Shown here: piece by piece, positions 1-8,607 of the stretch
How the letters are laid out: every line of letters begins with the position of its first letter
Numbering within the stretch: position 1 is the first letter of the stretch
NCBI GenBank assembly: GCA_902624015.1
Contig: CACNVV010000007.1
Span: 1 to 40,399, forward strand
Length of the DNA: 40,399 nucleotides
Reading direction: 5' to 3'
Source: an uncultured Pelagibacteraceae bacterium
Lineage (GTDB): Bacteria > Pseudomonadota > Alphaproteobacteria > Pelagibacterales > Pelagibacteraceae
The notes under the pieces: model-generated
The model's database searches: none
What the model was told of the DNA's origin: nothing
What the model saw: only the letters and a program-made list of their open reading frames with translations
Made by a program: the position numbers and the translations under genes

Positions 1-924
1 TTCTTCCATTTGCTTACCCCACTCGTCAGCACCAACTACACTAGTGTCATCCAGACCAATTTCTGTTAAGAAATTTTTGTAATAGTTGTGACTCATTGCT
101 TTAAGCATTCCAGCTTCTAATTGTTTTACTCTGTCTGCTGGAGCACCTTTTTTAGTTACAAATCCTCTAACAGTTGATAAAGAAACAGGAATTCCCAATT
201 CTTTAGCCGTTGGAGAGTCTCCAATTTTAGCCATTCTTTCGTTTGCTAATACAACTGATACACAAAGTTTACCTTCGTTAATTTCAGTTAATGCTTCACC
301 TAAATTTAAAACACCTACATCGATATCACCTTTGATTAGGTTAGTTTTAATTGGTGCTACACCTTTGTAAGCAACGATAGTTGGATCTTTTAATCCACCT
401 TTTTTTGTAAATGCGATTGCACTAACATCATCAATACCACCAGTATGAGTAGTTCCATATTTCAGTGATTTTGATTTTTGTGTGCTAATGAATTTTTTAG
501 CATCTTTGATATCGTTTTTACAATTTACAACAAATAATTGAGGATCATCAGTTCCTCTAGCTAGTGGTTGCATATCACTTAACTTAACTTTAGTTTTACC
601 TAAAGCCATAGATACAGCATGACCAGTTGTCCAAGTTAAAGTGTGGTTACCATCTGCAGGTAAAGACATCATGTAATCCATAGATGCTGCTCCACCACCG
701 CCTTTTTTGTTTACTAATTGCATATCCTGCTTAAGAACTCTTCTTGCTCTTAATAACATCATTCTAGTAGTAACGTCAGTTCCACCACCAAAACCCGCGT
801 GTGTAATTGCTTGTATTGGATGACCGTCAGCTTTAGCTGATGTGATCATTAATGGTAGAGCTACAACAAAAAATTCAGTTACTAGGAAAGCAGCTGCTAA
901 AAATAGTTTAAAGCTTTTTTTCAT
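1..924 (-). CDS. Tripartite tricarboxylate transporter substrate-binding protein (Bug/TctC family), C-terminus cut by window edge
   Basis: The reading frame is open from an ATG at 922-924 down to base 1, giving 308 codons with no stop, so a short C-terminal part is missing. The N-terminus has a basic start (MKKSFK), a hydrophobic stretch and an AKA-type signal peptidase site near residue 32. It is followed by a glycine-rich GFGGGTD segment matching the ligand-binding loop of Bug receptors, which usually have about 320 residues. Bug proteins bind carboxylates in the periplasm and deliver them to TctA/TctB-type membrane subunits. None of those subunits lies in the visible window. The gene diverges from the PdxA-family gene, so the two may share a promoter at 925-993. 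The substrate cannot be read from sequence. The family call is fairly secure. Confidence 0.85.
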   Translation of the reverse strand, partial: MKKSFKLFLAAAFLVTEFFVVALPLMITSAKADGHPIQAITHAGFGGGTDVTTRMMLLRARRVLKQDMQLVNKKGGGGAASMDYMMSLPADGNHTLTWTTGHAVSMALGKTKVKLSDMQPLARGTDDPQLFVVNCKNDIKDAKKFISTQKSKSLKYGTTHTGGIDDVSAIAFTKKGGLKDPTIVAYKGVAPIKTNLIKGDIDVGVLNLGEALTEINEGKLCVSVVLANERMAKIGDSPTAKELGIPVSLSTVRGFVTKKGAPADRVKQLEAGMLKAMSHNYYKNFLTEIGLDDTSVVGADEWGKQMEE

Positions 925-993
925 TATTTCCCTCTTTAGTTAATTTATATTTAATAATTTAAACATAATCTGATACAAGACGTAAAGGAAAAA

Positions 994-1998
994 ATGGCTC
1001 AAAATAAATCTAACATTGCTTTACTACTAGGTGATCCTGCTGGCATAGGTCCAGAATTAATTTCAAAACTTTTAAATGATGAAATGACTAAAAAAGCAAA
1101 CATCGTCATCATTGGAGAAAAGCAAGTATTTGAATGTGGAAACAGTATTACAGGAATTTCACATAATATAGATGTTGTAGGAAATTTTGATGAAGTTAAT
1201 TTCAATAAATCAAATAGATTTTTGTTAGATATTTCAAAGGGAAAAAATCATAAATATAAATTAGCTGAACCATCAAAAGAATCAGGCGAAAGTGTATTGG
1301 AAGCTTTAGATTTAGCTTTAACTCTTGCTAAAGAAAAAAAAATTGACGCTATCAATTTTGCGCCAATGAACAAAACAAGTTTAAAGCTTGGAGGAAATAA
1401 ACACTCTGATGAATTACAATTAATGGCTGAAAAACTTGAAGTAAATAGTTTCTGTTGTGAGTTTAATGTTATAGATAATTTTTGGACAGCAAGAGTAACT
1501 TCGCATATACCAATAAAAGAAGTTGCACAACATATTACAAAAGAAAATATTATGAAGCCTATAAAATTAATAAATGAAGTTATGGAGCTAAACGGTGTAA
1601 AGAAACCTCGAATTGCTATTCAAGCACTTAATCCCCATGCAGAGTTTGGTACAGAAGAAAAAGATGAAATTATACCTGCAATTGAGGAAGCAAAAAAACT
1701 TGGTTACAATGTTGATGGTCCATTACCATGTGACACCTCTTTTGTGGTGGCATATAAAAATAAAAATCATGACTGTATGGTTGGCATGTATCATGATGCG
1801 CTACAATCTGGTCTTAAAGCATTTGGTTTTGATAGAGGGGTAACAGTTCAAGGTGGATTAACTGTTCCAGTTACAACTACTGCTCATGGTTCTGCATTTG
1901 CTATTGCAGGAAAAAACGAGGCAAACTTAGCTCCACTTTTAAACTCATTTAAGATTGCATTATCAATGGCTGAAAATAAAAATAAATCAATAAATTAA
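994..1998 (+). CDS. pdxA: PdxA-family NAD-dependent 4-phosphohydroxy-acid dehydrogenase
   Basis: At 334 residues this is the normal PdxA length. It carries the family start LLGDPAGIGPE and the three metal-binding histidines, here His171 (SHIP), His215 (NPHAE) and His267 (MYHDA), followed by Lys275 and a GFDRGVTV segment. PdxA oxidises 4-phosphohydroxy-L-threonine in pyridoxal phosphate synthesis. PdxA2-type paralogues act on 4-phosphorylated threonate or erythronate in sugar-acid catabolism. The HSDE motif replaces the more usual GHTE, and the gene faces a carboxylate-binding protein, so a catabolic PdxA2-like role is plausible. No DUF1537 kinase, the usual partner of PdxA2, is present in the window. 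A Shine-Dalgarno-like AAGGA precedes the ATG. The vitamin B6 role cannot be excluded. Confidence 0.85.
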   Translation: MAQNKSNIALLLGDPAGIGPELISKLLNDEMTKKANIVIIGEKQVFECGNSITGISHNIDVVGNFDEVNFNKSNRFLLDISKGKNHKYKLAEPSKESGESVLEALDLALTLAKEKKIDAINFAPMNKTSLKLGGNKHSDELQLMAEKLEVNSFCCEFNVIDNFWTARVTSHIPIKEVAQHITKENIMKPIKLINEVMELNGVKKPRIAIQALNPHAEFGTEEKDEIIPAIEEAKKLGYNVDGPLPCDTSFVVAYKNKNHDCMVGMYHDALQSGLKAFGFDRGVTVQGGLTVPVTTTAHGSAFAIAGKNEANLAPLLNSFKIALSMAENKNKSIN

Positions 1999-2013
1999 AA
2001 TTTAATTGTTTTA

Positions 2014-3171
2014 TTAATTTAATAATTTTTTAATTTCTTCAAGTGTAAAAGGTTTTGGTTTTTTACAGGTCGTCTTTATTTCTTGAGGAACTGCAGTTTG
2101 TGAAGCTCTCATTGTAGAATCTATAATATCTAATACATGTAGCGATAATTCTCCATTACATCTATGCTCTAAATTATTTTCAATAGCATAAGCCATCTCT
2201 GATAGACCGGCTCCTCTATAATTTGCATTTGTTGGTGATTCATTTGCTCTAGAACTTTGACTTTTAATATTTATTTTTCCTAAAGGCATCATGTCAGTTT
2301 TATGCTCACCCCAATTACCACCAGTGGTTACTGAAACAAAAGCAGATCCACCAAACATGTTTGGGTCAGGGACAATAATTGATCCTTTGTTACCATATAG
2401 CTCTATGTGGTTTCTTTGATGAGCAACCACATCAAACGATAAAGTAATTTGTATAATGCAATCATTTTCAAATTGTATAGTTGCAAGATAAGTTGTTGGA
2501 GTTTCTACTTTAAATTTTTGACCTTTTTTTGGGCCTATTCCAATTTCTCTTTCTTCAAAAACTTTTGTGCACCTTCCTTGTACTTGTTTTGCTGGGCCAA
2601 TTAAATTTACTAATGCTGTAAGATAATATGGTCCCATATCAATTACAGGACCTCCTTCATTTTCAGCAAACCAAGGTTCTGGATTAGGGTGATACGATTG
2701 AACTCCAGGGAAAGCAAAAATTGCATTACCTAATTTAATGTCACCAATTACACCGTTATCAATTAGTTCACGCGTTTTTTGAATACCTCCACCCAAAAAA
2801 GTATCAGGTGCATTTCCAATATAAAGATTTTTTTCTTTAGCAAGTTCAACTAATTTTTTTCCGTCTTCAAAGTTAATAGCCATAGGTTTCTCGGCATAAG
2901 AATGCTTACCATTTTCTAAAGCCATTTTTGAAACTTCAAAATGTGCTCCAGGAATTGTAAGGTTTAATATTATTTCAATTTCTTCATCTTTAAGAAGTTC
3001 GTCAACTGTTACAGCCTCAATATTGTAATGGATTGCACACTTCTTTGCTGTTTCCATATTGATATCAGCACATTTAACAATCCTTATATTATTGAAATAC
3101 TCTTGAGCTCTAAAGTAAGTTTCTGAAATATGGCCACAGCCTATAAGACCGACTTTAAAAATTTTGTTCAT
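2014..3171 (-). CDS. Gfo/Idh/MocA-family oxidoreductase with Tyr at the usual catalytic His position
   Basis: The 385-residue protein begins with a Rossmann motif (GLIGCGHIS) and has the family EKP motif with Lys95. In the usual D-x-G-x-H motif it reads D178-M-G-P-Y182, so tyrosine replaces the common catalytic histidine. A DMGPYY subtype exists in this superfamily, so this is probably a natural variant rather than a dead enzyme. Family members oxidise or reduce sugar or cyclitol hydroxyls with NAD(P). The gene lies six bases downstream of the iolD-like gene on the same strand, suggesting co-transcription and a shared cyclitol or keto-sugar substrate. The exact substrate is unknown. Confidence 0.8.
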   Translation of the reverse strand: MNKIFKVGLIGCGHISETYFRAQEYFNNIRIVKCADINMETAKKCAIHYNIEAVTVDELLKDEEIEIILNLTIPGAHFEVSKMALENGKHSYAEKPMAINFEDGKKLVELAKEKNLYIGNAPDTFLGGGIQKTRELIDNGVIGDIKLGNAIFAFPGVQSYHPNPEPWFAENEGGPVIDMGPYYLTALVNLIGPAKQVQGRCTKVFEEREIGIGPKKGQKFKVETPTTYLATIQFENDCIIQITLSFDVVAHQRNHIELYGNKGSIIVPDPNMFGGSAFVSVTTGGNWGEHKTDMMPLGKINIKSQSSRANESPTNANYRGAGLSEMAYAIENNLEHRCNGELSLHVLDIIDSTMRASQTAVPQEIKTTCKKPKPFTLEEIKKLLN

Positions 3172-3177
3172 AAAGGT

Positions 3178-5022
3178 TTATACACCTTGTCTTTGTTTGC
3201 CTTTTCCTTCTTTATAAAGTTTTAAAGCTTCTTCATTCTCTTTAGTAGTCGGAATTTCTAGTGTGGGACTATCCCAAAAAGCTGATCCCTCAACCCATTT
3301 ATAAGCATGAGTTTTTATTGAAATAACGTATGTTACATCAGATGCTTTTGCTCTCTTAAATGCAGCTTCAAGATCCGAAATTGAATTAACATGCTCAGAT
3401 TTAGCTCCCATACTTTCTGCATGTTTTGCAAAATCAACATCAACTAGTCCAGGAGTATTAGAGCTCTTTAATAAGTTGTTATATTCTTTGCCACCTTTAA
3501 ATAATTGTAGTCTATTGATAACTGCAAACCCACCATTATCACAAACTATAATTATCAATTTATTTTTTGTTATAACTGATGAGTAAATATCTGTGTTATT
3601 TAGAAGATAAGAACCATCTCCTATAAAAGAAATTACTTCTTTGTCAGGATTAGCCATTTTTATTCCAAGCGCTCCAGAAATTTCATAACTCATACAACTA
3701 AAACCCCACTCTGTTTCATGAGTGTTTAATTCTCTAGGTCTCCAAACTTGAACAACTTCACCAACTAAACCTCCTGCTGCGGTAACAGCAATATCTGTTG
3801 GGTCAGAGTTTCTATAAATTGCACCAATTACCTGAACATAACTTGGAACCTCTTGATTTGTCGGTGCACTCTCTTTATCTATATGTTCATTCCATGATTT
3901 GAGTTCAGTTTGAGATTTTTTATTCCATTCATCTCCAGCTTTCCAACTACCTAATGCTCGCGATAGCTCTATTAATGAAACTTTAGCATCTCCAATAACA
4001 GCTTGTGCTAAGTGTTTGTTAGCATCAAATCTTGATACATTTATTGAAACTAGTTTAAAATTTTCGTTTTCAAAATTTGCCCATGAACCTGTTGTAAAAT
4101 CTGCAAGTTTAGTTCCAACTGCAATTGCTAAATCTGTTTGTTTTGCTAAAGTATTTGTATTTTTTCCACCTAAACCACCAATCTGACCTGCAAAATGAGA
4201 ATGGTCTCTTTTCATTGTAGAATATCCCATTACAGTTTGGGTTACTGGTATGTTGTGTTTAATTGCAAACTGATTTAACTCATCCATTGCATCTGAGTAA
4301 AAAACTCCACCACCAGAAATTATAATTGGATTTTTAGATGACTTAATTTTTTCTGCTGCCTCTTTAATTTGAAATTCATCTGGTCTTGGTCTTCTAATCG
4401 CGTGAACTTTTTCATTAAAAAATTCTTCAGGATAATCAAAAGTTTGACCTTGTATATCTTGACTTAAAGCAATACATGCAGGACCACAATCTGCGGGATC
4501 TAACATTGTTTGTACTGCTGCTGGAAATGATTGAATAATTTGTTCTGGTCTAGTTATTCGATCAAAATATCTTGTTACAGGTTTAAACGCATCATTAGCT
4601 GTAATACCAGGATTATTAAAATGCTCAACTTGTTGCAATACAGGATCTGGCATTCTATTTGCATAAGTATCTCCAGGTAAAAATAAAATTGGTAACCTGT
4701 TACTCATAGCAACTGCAGCAGCTGTAACCATATTTGTTGCCCCCGGTCCAACTGAGGACGTTGCTACAAAAATTTGTTGTCTTCTTTTTGCTCTAGCATA
4801 ACCAATTCCTGTAAGGGCCATATTTTGTTCATGGTGTCCTCTATATGTTGGAAGTTCTTTTTGATTTTCCTCTAGTGCTTGACCTAAACATGCTACATTT
4901 CCATGTCCAAAAATTCCAAAGACACCTGGAAATAAAGGTTCTTTTTTACCATTAATTAATATTTTCTGAGCAATCAAATATTTTACAATTGCATGAGCAC
5001 AAGTAAGGGTAATTTTCTTCAT
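3178..5022 (-). CDS. iolD: IolD-like thiamine-diphosphate-dependent cyclic diketone hydrolase
   Basis: At 614 residues this matches IolD, which opens the ring of trihydroxycyclohexane-1,2-dione to 5-deoxyglucuronate in myo-inositol breakdown. Visible features are the GHGNV segment at residues 39-43, the thiamine-activating Glu65 (GHHEQNM), a VGPGA loop, a PDPVLQQ segment and the C-terminal cofactor site starting at GDGS and ending at DNGG. The family C-terminus usually reads like WW-x-VG-x-x-EVS. Here it reads FWDSPTLEIP, so substrate recognition may differ. It is the first gene of a minus-strand operon with the Gfo/Idh/MocA gene and diverges from an aldehyde dehydrogenase. iolB, iolC, iolJ and iolA are not in the window. 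The family is certain; the exact reaction is less so. Confidence 0.85.
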   Translation of the reverse strand: MKKITLTCAHAIVKYLIAQKILINGKKEPLFPGVFGIFGHGNVACLGQALEENQKELPTYRGHHEQNMALTGIGYARAKRRQQIFVATSSVGPGATNMVTAAAVAMSNRLPILFLPGDTYANRMPDPVLQQVEHFNNPGITANDAFKPVTRYFDRITRPEQIIQSFPAAVQTMLDPADCGPACIALSQDIQGQTFDYPEEFFNEKVHAIRRPRPDEFQIKEAAEKIKSSKNPIIISGGGVFYSDAMDELNQFAIKHNIPVTQTVMGYSTMKRDHSHFAGQIGGLGGKNTNTLAKQTDLAIAVGTKLADFTTGSWANFENENFKLVSINVSRFDANKHLAQAVIGDAKVSLIELSRALGSWKAGDEWNKKSQTELKSWNEHIDKESAPTNQEVPSYVQVIGAIYRNSDPTDIAVTAAGGLVGEVVQVWRPRELNTHETEWGFSCMSYEISGALGIKMANPDKEVISFIGDGSYLLNNTDIYSSVITKNKLIIIVCDNGGFAVINRLQLFKGGKEYNNLLKSSNTPGLVDVDFAKHAESMGAKSEHVNSISDLEAAFKRAKASDVTYVISIKTHAYKWVEGSAFWDSPTLEIPTTKENEEALKLYKEGKGKQRQGV

Positions 5023-5042
5023 AAATATGTTTATCTTTTAAT

Positions 5043-5073
5043 ATGTATAGTGTTTATATATAATTCTATTTAT
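5043..5073. promoter_or_regulatory. Candidate operator in the iolD-like/aldehyde dehydrogenase divergent promoter
   Basis: ATGTATAG at 5043-5050 is followed after 15 AT-rich bases by CTATTTAT at 5066-5073, giving an imperfect inverted repeat. A TATAAT sequence at 5059-5064 lies inside it, which suits a repressor site over a promoter. A matching arrangement occurs at 9617-9650. Confidence 0.45.
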
Positions 5074-5114
5074 AAATTAAAAAACCTAATTAAGTAAACT
5101 TAAAAATAAATTCT

Positions 5115-6557
5115 ATGTACGAAAAATTTGGACAATTCATTGATGGTAAATGGCAACAAGCAGAAAAAAAAGAAACTTATGACGTAATTAACCCTGCAAC
5201 TGAAGAAGTAATTGGAAAAGCATCTAAAGCTTCATCTATTGAAGTGCAAAAAGCATTAAAGTCAGCAGAAAAAGGATTGGAAATTTGGAAGAACACTGCG
5301 CCATGGCAAAGAGCATATGTGCTTAGAAAAATTGCAGACATGATGAGAGAAAAAAAAGATGTTATCGCAAAATGGTTAACTCTTGAAGTTGGAAAACCTC
5401 TTGCAGAAGCAGTTGGTGAAGTTGGTGGTGGAGCTGATATTTTTGAATGGAATGCTGAAGAAACAAAAAGAATTTATGGTCAAACTCAACAAAGTAGATT
5501 TCCAGATACAAGGGTTCATGTTTATTATCAACCAGTTGGAGTTGTAGCAGCTTTAGTTCCTTGGAATTTCCCAATAGTTTTAGCATCTAGAAAAATTTCT
5601 ACTGCTTTAGCTGCGGGGTGCTCTGTAATTTGTAAGCCAGACGTAATTACTCCTGGTGCTGTAATGGAATTAGTAAATATTTGTAAAGAAGCTGGCGTGC
5701 CTGATGGTGTTGTTAGTCTTTTATCAGGTGATCCTGCTGAAATATCAAACGAATTAATGGAGTCTGATATAATTAAAAAAGTGTCAGTTACTGGGTCAAC
5801 CAGAGTAGGTAAAATTATTTTAAAAAAAGCAGCTGATAAAGTTCAAAGAGTTACGATGGAGCTTAGCGGACATTCACCTTTTATTGTGTGTGAAGATGTA
5901 GATATAAACAAAGTAGCTGATATAGCAATAACTAGTAAATTTAGAAATAACGGACAAGTCTGTATTTCACCTAATAGATTTTATATTCAAGAAAATAAAA
6001 AAGATGAATTCGTTAATGCTTTTTTAGACAGAGCGAAAAAATTAAAAATTGGAAATGGTATGGATGAAGGTGTGGATCTTGGACCTTTAACTACTGCTAA
6101 GAGATTAGAAGAAATAGAAAAATTAGTAGAAACAACTAAAAAAGAGGGAGCTAAAGTATTAATGGGTGGACAAAGACCTTCAGGTTTTAATAAAGGTTAT
6201 TATTATGAACCAACTGTATTTGATGATGTGAAAGATAATTTTACAATAATGAAAGAAGAACCTTTTGGTCCACTAGTTCCGATATTAACTTTTAAAAACT
6301 TTGATGAAGTAATTGAAAGAGCAAATGATAACGACTTAGGTTTATGTAGTTACCTTTACACAAATTCTATGAATAAAGCTCATATTGGATCTGAAAAATT
6401 AGAGTCCGGTTGTGTTGCAGTCAATACTGGTGTTGTTGCTATTGCTGAAGCACCATTTGGAGGTATAAAACAAACTGGTTATGGTCGTGAAGGTGGATCA
6501 GGTGCAATTAAAGATTATCTAAATGTCAAATATACTCACATGGGTTTAAAAATCTAA
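5115..6557 (+). CDS. NAD(P)-dependent aldehyde dehydrogenase
   Basis: A full-length ALDH of 480 residues with the VPWNFP motif (Asn151), the cofactor lysine Lys174 (KPDVITP, where many family members have KPSE), the general base Glu249 (MELSGHSP) and the catalytic Cys283 (NNGQVCISP). These residues predict oxidation of an aldehyde to its carboxylic acid in the cytoplasm. The overall style resembles succinate-semialdehyde, lactaldehyde or glycolaldehyde dehydrogenases. It lacks obvious features of CoA-acylating MMSDH/IolA enzymes. The next gene, an HpcH/HpaI aldolase, starts three bases after its stop, so the aldehyde is probably the aldolase product. It diverges from the iolD-like gene across a 92-base promoter region. 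Confidence 0.9.
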   Translation: MYEKFGQFIDGKWQQAEKKETYDVINPATEEVIGKASKASSIEVQKALKSAEKGLEIWKNTAPWQRAYVLRKIADMMREKKDVIAKWLTLEVGKPLAEAVGEVGGGADIFEWNAEETKRIYGQTQQSRFPDTRVHVYYQPVGVVAALVPWNFPIVLASRKISTALAAGCSVICKPDVITPGAVMELVNICKEAGVPDGVVSLLSGDPAEISNELMESDIIKKVSVTGSTRVGKIILKKAADKVQRVTMELSGHSPFIVCEDVDINKVADIAITSKFRNNGQVCISPNRFYIQENKKDEFVNAFLDRAKKLKIGNGMDEGVDLGPLTTAKRLEEIEKLVETTKKEGAKVLMGGQRPSGFNKGYYYEPTVFDDVKDNFTIMKEEPFGPLVPILTFKNFDEVIERANDNDLGLCSYLYTNSMNKAHIGSEKLESGCVAVNTGVVAIAEAPFGGIKQTGYGREGGSGAIKDYLNVKYTHMGLKI

Positions 6558-6559
6558 AA

Positions 6560-7351
6560 ATGAGAAAAAATAAAGTTAAGGAAATGATGAAAGCAGGGAA
6601 ACCTGTTATCAATGGTTGGCTTCAAATACCTAGTACTGTTTCAGCAGAAGTAATGGCTCACCAAGGATGGGATTCTCTGACAATTGATATGCAGCATGGT
6701 TTAGTTGACTACAGTAATGCACTTCCCATGCTTCAAACAGTATCAACAACAGATGTAACTCCTTTGGCTAGAGTAAACTGGAATGAACCAGGTCAAATAA
6801 TGAAAATTCTAGACGCGGGTTGTTATGGAATTATATGTCCAATGGTAAGTAATAAACAAGAAGCAGAAAAATTTGTTCAAGCTTGTATGTATCCTCCTCA
6901 TGGTTATAGAAGTTTTGGTCCCGTTAGAGGATTAATCTATGGAGGTTCAGATTATGCAAAACATGCAAATGACGAAATGCTAAAATTAGCTATGATCGAA
7001 ACAAAAGAGTCTTTAGAAAAATTAGATGAGATTATGTCAACTCCTGGTGTAGATGGAATATATATTGGGCCAGCTGATTTAAGTTTAGCAATAGGAGAAG
7101 AACCTGGCTTTGATAGAGCAGAAAGCACAAAAGCTTATTCGGAAATACTAAGAATATTAGAACACGCAAAAAAAAATAATATTTTTGCAGGAATTCATAA
7201 TGGTACACCTGAGTATGCACAAAAAATGATAGCTAAAGGTTTTAACTTTGTAACTATTGGGGCTGATCAAAGAGCTTTAAGTGCTGGTGCAAAAGCTGTT
7301 GTAGAAAAAATGAAAGGTTCTTCAAAAAAAGAAGAGTCTAAAGCTTATTAA
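6560..7351 (+). CDS. HpcH/HpaI-family class II aldolase (2-keto-3-deoxy acid type)
   Basis: A 263-residue TIM-barrel aldolase of normal length. It shows the catalytic histidine motif D-M-Q-H46, Arg71 (ARVNW), a metal-ligand glutamate at residue 147 (AMIETKE) and Asp173 (GPADLS). The family makes or breaks carbon-carbon bonds between pyruvate and an aldehyde, acting on 2-keto-3-deoxy or 4-hydroxy-2-keto acids. Tight coupling to the upstream aldehyde dehydrogenase suggests retro-aldol cleavage to pyruvate plus an aldehyde that is then oxidised. Its stop codon overlaps that of the convergent PanB-like gene in one TTAA. The specific substrate is unknown. Confidence 0.88.
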   Translation: MRKNKVKEMMKAGKPVINGWLQIPSTVSAEVMAHQGWDSLTIDMQHGLVDYSNALPMLQTVSTTDVTPLARVNWNEPGQIMKILDAGCYGIICPMVSNKQEAEKFVQACMYPPHGYRSFGPVRGLIYGGSDYAKHANDEMLKLAMIETKESLEKLDEIMSTPGVDGIYIGPADLSLAIGEEPGFDRAESTKAYSEILRILEHAKKNNIFAGIHNGTPEYAQKMIAKGFNFVTIGADQRALSAGAKAVVEKMKGSSKKEESKAY

Positions 7352-8163
7352 TCTAGTTGATTTATAAATTCCTCAAATTGTTTTTTTTCTAAATTTAAAG
7401 ATTGTTTCTTTCCTGGAAATTTTCCAGTCATTGAATCTTTTTTAAAAGCCTTTAGAGCTTTTATTCTTTCTATTTTTATCTCATTTCTTAATTTTAGTAA
7501 ATTTCCATATGCTTTAGAGTGTCTTGGAGGATTTTCAGTATCACCACAGATATCTTCCATGAATAAATACATTACATCTGCATTTCTACCTGAGCCCAAA
7601 GAAACAGTTACGATATTTGTACGCTTTGAAATTTCACCCATTACATTTTCAGGTATTACTTCACACTCAGCCGAAAAAGCACCTGCATCTTCTAGTCTTT
7701 TAAACTTTTTAAAAAGTTCGTATGCTTCATCTACAGTTTTACCAACTGCTCTTAAGCCACCAATCCAAGTAGATTTTCTAGGAACTAAACCTAAATGCCC
7801 CATTACTGGAACATCTTCCTTAGCCAGCATTTCAACTATATCCATACTTCTTGGTGTCATAACTGCATCCGCACCATTCTCTAATGCTTTAAAAGCTCCA
7901 CGCATAATATCCTCTGCAGTTACGAACTCATTTAATACTAAAGCAGCTGTTAAAAATAAATTTTTTGAACCTTCTCTTACAGGTATTACATTTTTTGCAT
8001 TTGATATAATCATATCAAAGCCTGCTTTTTCAGCTGCATCAGCTTCTTCAAAACTATTCGCTGTAACTTGTGTAAATTTTCTTTTTCCTTTTGCTGCTTT
8101 TAAATCTCCAACAGTCAAAGTTCGTTTTGCTGGTTTAGCAGCCCAAGTATAGATATTCTTCAT
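7348..8163 (-). CDS. PanB-like (ketopantoate hydroxymethyltransferase superfamily) protein lacking canonical metal ligands
   Basis: The 271-residue protein follows the PanB fold and keeps its GHLGL motif (residues 122-126), a GGLRAVGK segment, a Glu168 that aligns with the PanB catalytic glutamate (CEVIP), and an L-G-S-G stretch matching the late IGIGAG loop. Canonical PanB binds magnesium through aspartates in VGDSLG and LADLPF and has a glutamate in VKIEGG. The matching stretches here read ISNAKN, LTAALV and VMTPRS, so those acidic residues are absent. Ordinary ketopantoate synthesis is therefore doubtful. The gene is last in a minus-strand operon with a DUF1907 hydrolase and a MarR-like regulator, and its start overlaps the regulator stop by one base. 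A carbon-carbon lyase or isomerase role on a 2-oxo acid is my inference. Confidence 0.75.
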   Translation of the reverse strand: MKNIYTWAAKPAKRTLTVGDLKAAKGKRKFTQVTANSFEEADAAEKAGFDMIISNAKNVIPVREGSKNLFLTAALVLNEFVTAEDIMRGAFKALENGADAVMTPRSMDIVEMLAKEDVPVMGHLGLVPRKSTWIGGLRAVGKTVDEAYELFKKFKRLEDAGAFSAECEVIPENVMGEISKRTNIVTVSLGSGRNADVMYLFMEDICGDTENPPRHSKAYGNLLKLRNEIKIERIKALKAFKKDSMTGKFPGKKQSLNLEKKQFEEFINQLD

Positions 8164-8579
8164 TATTTAACACCTTTATATAGAATATCTCTCCTATCAA
8201 TAAATTCCTCAAAAGTTTTAATGGTAATTACTGAAGGTAAAATAAATATAGATCTTTTGTCTCTCTCGTTTCTTATAATTCTAAAATAACCTTTTTTTAT
8301 TGCTGTATCGATGTAAACGTTTGAGGTTAAATATGATTTCTCGATTACTTTAAGTAATTGATTTTTAGTAATTGATTTATTTTTGTAGTAAGCGAGCATA
8401 ACCATATGTAACATTATCCAATGTTGTGGTGTTAGAGAAAACCAATTCAATAACTCGTTAGCTAATCTTCCTTCAAAATCTCCAAGTGATATTTCTGCTA
8501 ATTGAATTCTTTTTTGAGTAAGTTTTGGAATTTTTTTTTGTTCTTCGAAGTGCTTAGGATACTTGAACTGTCTTTTCAT
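8163..8579 (-). CDS. MarR-like winged-helix transcriptional regulator
   Basis: A 138-residue basic protein. The central part has helical segments with a recognition-helix-like stretch (LTSNVYIDTAIKKGYF). A winged-hairpin-like stretch rich in charged residues follows (RNERDKRSIFILPS), the common pattern of MarR-type regulators, which read small aromatic or acidic ligands. It lies between the DUF1907 gene (28-base gap) and the PanB-like gene (one-base overlap), so it is probably co-transcribed with the enzymes it controls. The two nearby divergent promoters share an ATGTATAG/CTATACAT half-site, which is a reasonable candidate operator. Family identity is based on layout rather than a diagnostic motif. 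Confidence 0.7.
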   Translation of the reverse strand: MKRQFKYPKHFEEQKKIPKLTQKRIQLAEISLGDFEGRLANELLNWFSLTPQHWIMLHMVMLAYYKNKSITKNQLLKVIEKSYLTSNVYIDTAIKKGYFRIIRNERDKRSIFILPSVITIKTFEEFIDRRDILYKGVK

Positions 8580-8607
8580 TTAGATAAATTTAAACACATT
8601 GAGTTTT

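Noticed and set aside
7559..8152. A 197-residue open frame on the plus strand opposite the PanB-like gene
   Set aside because: It is antisense to a well-supported gene, has low-complexity Ser/Phe/Pro-rich composition, and shows no recognisable motif or ribosome site.
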